Positions 7,082-13,677 of a stretch of 18,473 bases of DNA are shown here, in pieces (within the stretch, counting starts at the first letter, position 1; each line of letters begins with the position of its first letter). Below the pieces are notes generated by a model. It saw only the letters and a list, made by a program, of their open reading frames with translations, ran no database searches and was not told where the DNA came from. Made by a program: the position numbers and the translations under genes. The stretch spans positions 1 through 18,473 of the forward strand of contig JADMIH010000066.1 of NCBI GenBank assembly GCA_015478675.1, in the 5' to 3' direction. Origin of the DNA: Chloroflexota bacterium. GTDB taxonomy: Bacteria > Chloroflexota > Chloroflexia > QHBQ01 > JADMIH01.

Positions 7082-8206
7082 ATGATTTACATAAACGACA
7101 CCGGCGCGCAATATGCCAGCTTGAAAGATGACCTTGTCCCAATTGTGAATGGGGTCATGGAAAAGAGCTACTTTGTGCTGGGCGAGAATGTAGAGGAGTT
7201 CGACCGGGAGTTTGCGGCTTACTGCGGTACCAGGTACGCGGTGGGTGTTGCCAACGGCACAGATGCTATACACCTCGCCTGCATGGCGCTTGGCATCGGG
7301 CCGGGCGATGAGGTGATTACCACGCCGCACACAGCTACATTTAGCGCCCTCGGCATATCTATGACAGGAGCGATACCCACCTTCGCTGATGTAGACCCTG
7401 CAACCGGCAATATAGACCCCGAAAAGATCGAGGCGGCTATCACGGAGCGAACCAGGGCGATCATGCCTGTGCATCTATACGGCCAGATGGCAGATATGGA
7501 GCGGATCATGGAGATTGGCCGTGAGCACGGCATAGCTGTTATCGAGGACGCAGCGCAGGCGCATGGGGCCACTTACCGGGGCAGACGCGCAGGGTCTATT
7601 GGGCTGATGGGCTGTTTCTCATTCTACCCGACCAAGAATCTAGGGGCCTACGGAGACGGTGGGGCTATTACCACTGACGAGGGAGAAGTGGCCGAGCTTT
7701 TGCGCGAGCTGCGCAACGGGGGGCAAAAAGAGAGATATAATCATGTGCGGCTGGGTGTATGCAGCCGCCTGGATGAACTACAGGCGGCGATATTACGAGT
7801 AAAGCTACCTCATCTTGATAGCTGGAATAAGCGGCGGCGGGAGAACGCCGGGCGCTATGATAGGCTGCTCGTTGAAGCGGGCGTAGCTGCTGTTCCGCTC
7901 ACCCTCCGCGACTATGGAGAGAGCGCGATGCACCTGTATGTCATCAGGGTGGACGCGGGGAGGCGAGATGCTCTGATTGACTATTTGAAGGCGCATGGCG
8001 TGGCCGCGATGATACACTATCCTCTACCTGTTCATTTGCAACGAGCGTACAGCTTTCTTGGGCTGGGCGAGGGCGCTTATCCTGAGGCGGAGAGGCTGGC
8101 GAAGGAGATAGTAACGCTGCCTATGTATCCCGAACTTACGGAAGGGCAGGCTCAGAGTGTGGTGGAGGCTATTCGCGGCTTCTTCGGCGCGGATGGGCAG
8201 AGATGA
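7082..8206 (+). CDS. DegT/DnrJ/EryC1/StrS PLP-dependent sugar aminotransferase
   Basis: A 374-aa fold-type I PLP enzyme of the sugar aminotransferase family, which converts a keto group of an NDP-keto-sugar to an amine using glutamate or glutamine. Seen: the N-terminal INDTGAQYASLK, the phosphate-binding NGTDAIHLA, DAAQAHGA where the Asp contacts the pyridine nitrogen, and the Schiff-base lysine Lys185 in SFYPTKNLGAYGDGG. RLDELQAAIL follows, a segment typical of the family. The lysine context resembles FdtB/QdtB/DesV-type 3-aminotransferases, but ArnB-type 4-aminotransferases share most of it, so the position aminated is open. AGGGGTGA at 7073-7080 gives a good ribosome site. Length is normal. 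It is the only aminotransferase in the cluster and implies an amino sugar as product. Confidence 0.92.
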   Translation: MIYINDTGAQYASLKDDLVPIVNGVMEKSYFVLGENVEEFDREFAAYCGTRYAVGVANGTDAIHLACMALGIGPGDEVITTPHTATFSALGISMTGAIPTFADVDPATGNIDPEKIEAAITERTRAIMPVHLYGQMADMERIMEIGREHGIAVIEDAAQAHGATYRGRRAGSIGLMGCFSFYPTKNLGAYGDGGAITTDEGEVAELLRELRNGGQKERYNHVRLGVCSRLDELQAAILRVKLPHLDSWNKRRRENAGRYDRLLVEAGVAAVPLTLRDYGESAMHLYVIRVDAGRRDALIDYLKAHGVAAMIHYPLPVHLQRAYSFLGLGEGAYPEAERLAKEIVTLPMYPELTEGQAQSVVEAIRGFFGADGQR

Positions 8207-8264
8207 CGGCTCGATTTGCAATGATCTCCGTCAAATGTGTGGCTTGTTGGGGTGACGCTGGGGT

Positions 8265-8954
8265 GTGGTGGGTGGCGTACAGTTGAGGGATAACAGCAGA
8301 GTAGAGCGTTTGATGCTGCCGGTGCGGCGGTTGGTGCGGCGGTTGTCTGCCCAGCCTACGCTGTGGAATCTCTTCAGGCGTATGCTGGAGCTTAATTTCC
8401 GCGAGGAACGGCGGGTTATTGACCGCGAGCTGATGCCCCTGGCGGCGCAAGTCCACCGGCAGGGACACAGCCCGCGCATTCTCGACCTGGGGTGCGGGAC
8501 GGGTGAGCTTGCGCCTGTTTTCCTCAAATCTGCTTACAGCTACACAGGGATAGATATTGAGGCGGAGCGTATCGCATACGCAAGCAAGGCGCACCCACAA
8601 GCCCGCTTCCACGTGATGGACGCTAGCGCGTTGACCTACCCTGACGGCTATTTCGATCAGATGTTGATAACGGGAGTGCTGCATCATCTTTCGGACGAGG
8701 ATGTACGAAGGATCGTGCGGGAGATGAAAAGGGTGCTGCAACCGGGTGGGCGGGTGCTCGTTATGGAAGATGTAGCGTTGCGGGGGTCGCTCAACTTGTT
8801 GGGAGCACTGGTGCATCTTGCTGATGCAGGAGCGTATATACGGCGTCCCGGGCAGTACACGCCTTTGTTCAAGCCTGAGTTCACAGTTGTGGCTACATAT
8901 CCTGTAAGAGCAGGAGTTTGTGACTACCAGGCGTTCGTGCTGAAGCCTGCGTGA
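8265..8954 (+). CDS. Class I SAM-dependent methyltransferase
   Basis: A 229-aa Methyltransf_11/25-like protein. Motif I ILDLGCGTGE is at 72-81, the acidic end of strand 2 is at TGIDIE (94-99), and YFDQMLITGVLHHL (about 128-141) followed by LQPGGRVLVMEDV (about 156-168) are typical motifs. The first 70 residues are basic and amphipathic, which may hold the enzyme near the membrane. The substrate is not readable from the sequence. Position between the aminotransferase and the transporter suggests O- or N-methylation of the sugar or of a lipid-linked intermediate. GTG 8265 is the longest start; TTG 8283 or ATG 8313 are alternatives and no ribosome site decides between them. Confidence 0.85.
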   Translation: MVGGVQLRDNSRVERLMLPVRRLVRRLSAQPTLWNLFRRMLELNFREERRVIDRELMPLAAQVHRQGHSPRILDLGCGTGELAPVFLKSAYSYTGIDIEAERIAYASKAHPQARFHVMDASALTYPDGYFDQMLITGVLHHLSDEDVRRIVREMKRVLQPGGRVLVMEDVALRGSLNLLGALVHLADAGAYIRRPGQYTPLFKPEFTVVATYPVRAGVCDYQAFVLKPA

Positions 8955-8980
8955 GGTACGTCGTCGTGTCGTGAGGCACG
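8950..8980. repeat. Short direct repeat after the methyltransferase gene
   Basis: CGTGAGGTACG at 8950-8960 recurs as CGTGAGGCACG at 8970-8980, a 20-base period that straddles the stop codon of the methyltransferase gene. No hairpin or T-run follows. Confidence 0.4.
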
Positions 8981-9026
8981 GGCGATAAAGATTGCTGATA
9001 ACCCAAACGGTACTCCCGTTGTCCTG

Positions 9027-9032
9027 TATAAT
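9027..9032 (+). promoter_or_regulatory. TATAAT -10 element before the SMR-type transporter
   Basis: A consensus TATAAT in the context CCTGTATAATGAG lies 81 bases before the ATG at 9114. No convincing -35 is visible at 16-19 bases upstream. Transcription from here would begin near 9039, making the upstream in-frame ATG at 9039 an unlikely start. It could be an internal promoter for the second half of the sugar cluster. Confidence 0.45.
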
Positions 9033-9101
9033 GAGCCGATGGAACCCGAAGCGCATTTTGTTGTAGCTGAGGCTGAAGAAGCGCAGCAGAGAGTAATCTC
9101 C

Positions 9102-9107
9102 AGGAGA
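9102..9107 (+). promoter_or_regulatory. Shine-Dalgarno deciding the SMR start
   Basis: AGGAGA with a six-base spacer before ATG 9114 is the best ribosome site in this region and fixes the start of the transporter gene over the longer frame from 9039. Confidence 0.75.
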
Positions 9108-9113
9108 ATAAAG

Positions 9114-9500
9114 ATGGATTCCGCCTGGTGGAGCACTTTTGCTCTACTAATGATCGCTATGTGCCTGACTGTAACGGGCGAGTTATTGCTAAAGGCGGGG
9201 ATGAACAGGCACGGCGAGTTGAACATCAGCCTTTCTACTTTAGCGCCGACTGCGGCAAAGCTATTCAGCAGCCCTTTTGTCCTGGGCGGTTTTTTCTTCG
9301 TATTTAGCGGCGCTCTCTTCTGGTTGGCTGTACTGTCACGCTGGCCTTTATCGCTGGCTTACCCTCTGCTCTCGATTAGCTACATCATCGGCATTATTGC
9401 CTCGGTTGTCTTCTTGAAAGAGAAGATCAGCTTTGTACAGATCGCAGGCGTGCTCGTCATAATGGTGGGTGTCTTCCTCGTGAGCAGGTCGCCGGAGTGA
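9114..9500 (+). CDS. SMR/EamA-type four-helix transporter, ArnE-like
   Basis: A 128-aa membrane protein with four helices at about 6-26, 54-74, 80-101 and 106-124. The first helix carries LTVTGELLLK, which aligns with the small multidrug resistance signature. The position of the essential EmrE Glu14 is occupied by Thr19, so a multidrug antiporter role is unlikely. The third-helix segment LAYPLLSISYI is close to the AYPMLSLN of ArnE as I recall it. ArnE/F flip undecaprenyl-phosphate-aminoarabinose across the inner membrane, and a similar role for a polyprenyl-linked sugar fits the neighbours. ATG 9114 is chosen because AGGAGA at 9102-9107 lies six bases upstream. An in-frame ATG at 9039 would add 25 hydrophilic residues without a ribosome site. 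As SMR flippases usually work as dimers, one gene could suffice. Confidence 0.8.
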   Translation: MDSAWWSTFALLMIAMCLTVTGELLLKAGMNRHGELNISLSTLAPTAAKLFSSPFVLGGFFFVFSGALFWLAVLSRWPLSLAYPLLSISYIIGIIASVVFLKEKISFVQIAGVLVIMVGVFLVSRSPE

Positions 9501-9528
9501 GGCTGGGGGATCAGGGTAGGGGTGTGTT

Positions 9529-10584
9529 GTGAGTCGAAAGGTGGTAGATGAGCCTGCGATAGGGGTGCCGGAGGATGGCTCTAGCCAGGTGCATGCTCTA
9601 TCTCAGGAGGCTCCTGCTGCCGTGTCCGCCGTGCCTGCGCCGCCTTACACTCTGACTATCATCATACCTGCCTACAACGAGGGCGATGCGGTAGGTGCTG
9701 TCATACGCAAGGCGCAGGCGGTGCGACCTGACGCGGAGATATTGGTGGTAGACGACGGCTCGGCGGATAACACGGCGCATGCAGCTTTCGCTGGGGGGGC
9801 GCGGGTCATAAGGCACCCTTACAATAAGGGGAATGGGGCCGCCGTGAAGACGGGCCTGCGCAACGCGAAAGGCGAAGTGGTGCTTTTGCTCGATGCCGAC
9901 GGGCAGCACCCACCGGAGGATATAGAGAGGGTGTTGGCTGGGATAGGCGAGTACGACCTGGTTGTGGGTGCGCGCACCAGAGATTCCGAGTCGGCATGGG
10001 TACGGGACTTTGGCAACTCAATCTTCAACAACCTGGCTACATACCTGTCGGGGCGCAAGATACCCGACCTCACATCGGGCTTCCGGGCTATGAAGCGGGA
10101 TCACATTATGGAGTTTATTCACCTGCTGCCCAACCTCTACTCTTATCCTACCACCAGCACGCTGGCTTTTATCAAAGCGGGCTATAATGTGCAGTTCGTG
10201 CCGATAAAGGCGCGCAAGGGCACAGGCAGAAGCAACACCAGGATAGTGCGTGATGGCACAAGGGCTGTGGTTATCATCTTGCGCATGATAACTCTCTTTG
10301 CACCAATGAAGATATTTCTGCCTGTGAGTGTAGTTCTCTTTCTCTTTGGCGTTTTTTATGGATTTGCGAATATCTTTCTCTTCAGCATCAACCGTATACC
10401 GGCAGGCTCTGTTCTGCTGATATTGAGCGGCCTTTTCATCTTCCTTTTCGGGTTGATCTCTGAGCAAATAGCGGCCATGCGTTTTGAGAACAGCCAGCGC
10501 TTTTGGCCGACCGATGCCGACTGGAAGGGGAGCCAACCCGCTGAGGAGCAGGACCAGAAGCCGCAGAGCCGCGATCCTGAATGA
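9529..10584 (+). CDS. Membrane-anchored family 2 glycosyltransferase (polyprenyl-phosphate type)
   Basis: A 351-aa DPM1/GtrB/ArnC-like enzyme expected to load a sugar from an NDP donor onto polyprenyl phosphate at the cytoplasmic face. An acidic/proline-rich lead of about 40 residues precedes IIIPAYNEG (44-52). VVDDGSAD lies at 73-80 with the Asp pair of the donor site, and DADGQH (122-127) is the metal-binding DXD-type motif. GTGRSNTRIVRDG near 231-243 is the loop seen in GT2 polyprenyl-phosphate transferases. Two C-terminal helices (about 262-285 and 293-313) anchor it, the arrangement of GtrB and ArnC. GTG 9529 has AGGGGTG at 9518-9524. Its stop overlaps the next start (ATGA), indicating coupled translation with the flippase-like gene. 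Confidence 0.9.
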   Translation: MSRKVVDEPAIGVPEDGSSQVHALSQEAPAAVSAVPAPPYTLTIIIPAYNEGDAVGAVIRKAQAVRPDAEILVVDDGSADNTAHAAFAGGARVIRHPYNKGNGAAVKTGLRNAKGEVVLLLDADGQHPPEDIERVLAGIGEYDLVVGARTRDSESAWVRDFGNSIFNNLATYLSGRKIPDLTSGFRAMKRDHIMEFIHLLPNLYSYPTTSTLAFIKAGYNVQFVPIKARKGTGRSNTRIVRDGTRAVVIILRMITLFAPMKIFLPVSVVLFLFGVFYGFANIFLFSINRIPAGSVLLILSGLFIFLFGLISEQIAAMRFENSQRFWPTDADWKGSQPAEEQDQKPQSRDPE

Positions 10585-11600
10585 TGCGCAACCCCGACCG
10601 GCAGCCCACCTCTGCTCGCGCCTATGCTCTGAGGATAGCAGGCACTCTACTTTTCGCGTTATTGCTGCTGTGGCTCAATTATACGGGCAAGCTCCCTCTG
10701 GCTGATGTATTTGCCACGCTGAGCAAGGCCAACATTGTTCTGGTTGGGTTGTCGCTTGCCCTCTACGCGCCATTCCTGATGGTCAAGGCGGCGCGGTGGC
10801 GGCTCCTCTCGGCGAACATGCTTATGCCCACGCGCTGGTATGACGCCTGGCGTATATATGCGATCAGCCTGGGAGCCGGTACATTCACACCAGGGCAGGC
10901 GGGCGATGCTCTGAAGGCGTGGTATATGCAGCGGATGGGCTTTTCGCTTGCTCGTGCTCTGGGCGCGGCTGTGCTGGACCGGCTCTTCGATGTGGTTGGG
11001 CTGGCGGTGTTGGGGCTTGTCGGCGTGGTGGTGATAGGCCAACATACGATGAGCGAGGCGCCAATCTTTGCAGGGTTGGCGGCGCTGGCAGCGCTGGCGG
11101 TTGTAGCTGTGGCCTTTGCGGCGTGGGGGCGCGCACGCACAGTGGCTCTCAATCTGGTGATGAGCCGGGTGCGCCGCCTCATCGCATCCAGAACGCAGAA
11201 GTCAAGGGTCGCGGAAGAGGGCGTAGAAGGAGCCGCGTGGTCGCTACGCCCGGCTACGATTGCCTACTCGGGAGTGCTCACAGTGGCGAGTTTTGCTACT
11301 TCGGTATTCAGGGTGTGGTTGTTCGCGGCTGCGCTCAATATATGGCTAGGCCCGCTACAAGTGGCGGGCTTTGTCGGCTTCACAACAGCCGCTTCGCTTG
11401 TGCCTGTCACAGTCGGAGGGGTAGGCACGCGCGACGTTGTGGCGGCTGTGGCGCTCTCTCAGCTTGGCTACACGTCGGCACAGGGTATAGCTGTTTCGGC
11501 GTTGATCCTTCTGCTGAATGTCGGGCAAGCAGTGATAGGCTGGCTGGTCTGGCTGCGGTATACGAATTACGAATTACGAGTTAAGCATTACGAATTATGA
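10581..11600 (+). CDS. Flippase-like LPG synthase TM domain (UPF0104) protein
   Basis: A 339-aa polytopic membrane protein of the lysylphosphatidylglycerol synthase TM / UPF0104 family (MprF N-terminal half, AglD-like). Hydrophobic segments occur near 16-35, 50-70, 125-150, 155-180 and several more to 325. Family landmarks are FTPGQAGDALKAWYM after the second helix, where P-G-x-x-G-D is typical, and PVTVGGVGTRD near 277-287. Members occur beside DPM1-like glycosyltransferases and are thought to move or handle lipid-linked sugars; the exact role is not settled. It overlaps the GT2 stop by ATGA. The last 13 residues (YTNYELRVKHYEL) are encoded by the heptamer repeat at 11561-11602 and are probably not part of the conserved fold. 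Confidence 0.8.
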   Translation: MMRNPDRQPTSARAYALRIAGTLLFALLLLWLNYTGKLPLADVFATLSKANIVLVGLSLALYAPFLMVKAARWRLLSANMLMPTRWYDAWRIYAISLGAGTFTPGQAGDALKAWYMQRMGFSLARALGAAVLDRLFDVVGLAVLGLVGVVVIGQHTMSEAPIFAGLAALAALAVVAVAFAAWGRARTVALNLVMSRVRRLIASRTQKSRVAEEGVEGAAWSLRPATIAYSGVLTVASFATSVFRVWLFAAALNIWLGPLQVAGFVGFTTAASLVPVTVGGVGTRDVVAAVALSQLGYTSAQGIAVSALILLLNVGQAVIGWLVWLRYTNYELRVKHYEL

Positions 11601-11602
11601 AT
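11561..11602 (+). repeat. Six tandem heptamers across a gene junction
   Basis: Exact unit TACGAAT starts at 11561, 11568 and 11589. One-base variants are TACGAGT at 11575 and TATGAAT at 11596, and TAAGCAT at 11582 differs more. The six units are contiguous (42 bases). They encode the C-terminus and stop of the flippase-like protein, and the last unit contains the ATG of the deacetylase-like gene. Confidence 0.85.
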
Positions 11603-13666
11603 CGCGGCTATCCAATTCGTAGCTTGTACTTTGCTAAGGGGTTGGGATTGGGTTTTAGCATAGGGGCGAGCCGGTATCTGCTGCCGTTGATGTTCACGGG
11701 GCTGCTGGTGATAGCTTTGTTCTTTGTAGTTGCAGGGTTTGCGAGGCGTGGGGTGGGTACACGCCTGTGGAAGGCTGTTGTTTCTCAGCGTTCTGTGGTG
11801 GTCTTTTTCACGGTGGTTCTTCTCTTTGTGGTAGCCTTTGGCACCTTTCTCAAAGGCTATCTTGACACAGAGCATTTGCGCGCCCGGGCAGGAGTGGATT
11901 TCGGTTCTCGCTACAATCTGGTCGCAGGCTCACCTTTTGGGAGAGCACCTATCACAGCGACTCTCATCACCTCTGCTACTCTTCCAGACGCTGTGGTCTT
12001 TGATACGCCCGTAAAAGAGGCCCCACTGGCAGGGCAACGGAAGTTGGCTAGCAGCGTAATTGCTGTGCGTCCGGGAAGCACATATCGCTACAGCTTGTAT
12101 ACCAGCAGCCAGCAACCATCGGCCAGTGGGGCGGGCAATGGCAGGGCGCATGTGCGCTTTTTATGGTTGGATGCTTCTTTGAGGACGCTGTCGTGGCAAG
12201 ATAGCCCTGAGTGGGATGCTGTCGCTCCGAGATCAGCCGATCTGTTTCACGCAGGCGCTTACCAGGCGCCTGCGGGGAGCAGGTATATGAGGTTTGAGGT
12301 GTGGAATGTAGGTAGGAACCCTATAGTTGTGTCGCAGCCTGCTGTGTCACAGGATGGCGTATATGTGGAGCAGCTGCCGAACGGCACACAAGGAGCCATC
12401 GCCTTCTCCTTGGACTGGGAGAGCGCGATGGGGGGGCCTATACACTCGATAGGGATGGAGCAGCATAATGCCGCCTCTGCCGCCGAGCATGGTATTAGAA
12501 TGAGGCAGGGGGCTGATTGGCTGAACAACCTCTTTGTGAGCAAAGGTATAAGCGCCACTTTTTACGCCACCGGCTATAATCTTATTGAGGGGAATACGAG
12601 CCGCCGAACCTTCTCAGGGGACCCGACTTACCAGTGGGCCTCGCCCAAATATGGTTGGGGCTCTGATTACTGGCTGACGCACAAATGGTTTAGCGACGAT
12701 CCTTATTCCACCGCGAAAGAGCAGCCTGGGTGGTACTTCGGCGACCAGACGCGCAAGCTGATGGCCGCAGGGAACGAGATCGGCACGCTCACCTTTGGCC
12801 ATATCTATGTGCGCGGCTCGAACCCCTCACAATTGGCTACTGATCTCGACCAGTGGCTGGCTGTGGCCGGGGATATGGGCGTGCCTCGGCCTACAACCTT
12901 TGCTTTCCCATGGCGCAGCAGCAATTCTATCAGCAGCGACTTCTATGACGTGCTATACGAGCGCGGCATTCGCGCTGTGACTCGCCTTTATGCGCCCGAC
13001 TTGCAGGACCTTTACGCAATCGGCGCGCCTCTCGTCTACACAGATGTCCGGCGACCTACTGTTTACAGTAAGATGCAGGTTATGCCCGATTTTCTGCTGG
13101 GCGCGCCCTCCATCAACGCCGGTGAAGAAGGGGGGGAGGCGGGCATAAGCCTGCAAGGGGGTCTGGAAGTGATAACACAAACGTTGGAGCGCCGGGGCGT
13201 GACCTCTTTCTGGAACCACCCTGAGCAGCTTGGCGATGCCCCGTCGCTAGCAGGCGTCAGGCAGACGTGGGAGGGGGTGGTATCAGCCGCCGTGAAGGAG
13301 GGCGACAACGGCCGGCTCTGGATAAGCACTGTGGCTAACATAACTGCTTATGAGCGGGATTTATTGAGCGTGACCGCCACGCTGGATAAAGGGTTCCTGG
13401 GGCTGGGCGGCTGGAAGCTGAGCGTGCGCAACGACTCTGGGCGTGAGCTTTCGGGGGTGACGCTCACCTTACCGGGAGAGGTAAGCAGTGCATCTTCCGC
13501 AGATGCTACGGTGCAAACAGTTACGCACCCCACTCCGAATAGTACACGCTTGAGCGATACCGCCAAGCCTGCTTATCCGGCGCGGCAGCTTGTTTTGTCT
13601 AAAGTGAAGCCTGGCGTAACGACCATCGAGATACGGTGGACGCCGGGCGAGGAGCCTCTAAGTTGA
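11597..13666 (+). CDS. Membrane-anchored NodB-like polysaccharide deacetylase, divergent site
   Basis: A 689-aa protein with two N-terminal helices (about 27-48 and 66-85), a beta-rich extracytoplasmic region (about 110-260), a NodB-like region (about 265-500) and a C-terminal beta-domain with LSVRNDSGRELSGVTLTLPG. NodB-like landmarks are FSLDWES with Asp273 and Glu275 in place of the usual Asp-Asp pair, a motif-2 counterpart GTLTFGH at 396-402 (His402 kept, the first His replaced by Leu398), and FAFPWRSS starting at 435 in the position of motif 3. Such enzymes remove acetyl or formyl groups from sugars; ArnD of the aminoarabinose pathway is one. Here the metal site looks incomplete, so it may bind sugar without catalysis or use a different metal geometry. 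ATG 11597 sits in the heptamer repeat and lacks a clear ribosome site, so the true start may be a TTG slightly downstream. It is followed without gap by the GT39 gene. Confidence 0.75.
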   Translation: MNRGYPIRSLYFAKGLGLGFSIGASRYLLPLMFTGLLVIALFFVVAGFARRGVGTRLWKAVVSQRSVVVFFTVVLLFVVAFGTFLKGYLDTEHLRARAGVDFGSRYNLVAGSPFGRAPITATLITSATLPDAVVFDTPVKEAPLAGQRKLASSVIAVRPGSTYRYSLYTSSQQPSASGAGNGRAHVRFLWLDASLRTLSWQDSPEWDAVAPRSADLFHAGAYQAPAGSRYMRFEVWNVGRNPIVVSQPAVSQDGVYVEQLPNGTQGAIAFSLDWESAMGGPIHSIGMEQHNAASAAEHGIRMRQGADWLNNLFVSKGISATFYATGYNLIEGNTSRRTFSGDPTYQWASPKYGWGSDYWLTHKWFSDDPYSTAKEQPGWYFGDQTRKLMAAGNEIGTLTFGHIYVRGSNPSQLATDLDQWLAVAGDMGVPRPTTFAFPWRSSNSISSDFYDVLYERGIRAVTRLYAPDLQDLYAIGAPLVYTDVRRPTVYSKMQVMPDFLLGAPSINAGEEGGEAGISLQGGLEVITQTLERRGVTSFWNHPEQLGDAPSLAGVRQTWEGVVSAAVKEGDNGRLWISTVANITAYERDLLSVTATLDKGFLGLGGWKLSVRNDSGRELSGVTLTLPGEVSSASSADATVQTVTHPTPNSTRLSDTAKPAYPARQLVLSKVKPGVTTIEIRWTPGEEPLS

Positions 13667-13670
13667 GAGG
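13665..13670 (+). promoter_or_regulatory. Shine-Dalgarno deciding the GT39 start
   Basis: GAGAGG with a seven-base spacer before ATG 13678 directly follows the deacetylase stop (13664-13666). It favours ATG 13678 over the in-frame GTG 13636, which would overlap the upstream gene by 31 bases. Confidence 0.6.
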
Positions 13671-13677
13671 ACGCGGC

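Noticed and set aside
8169..9056. Long 295-residue - strand frame opposite the methyltransferase
   Set aside because: It is the shadow of the GC-rich methyltransferase reading frame: His/Arg/Gln-rich composition and no motifs, while the + strand gene has clear SAM-binding motifs.
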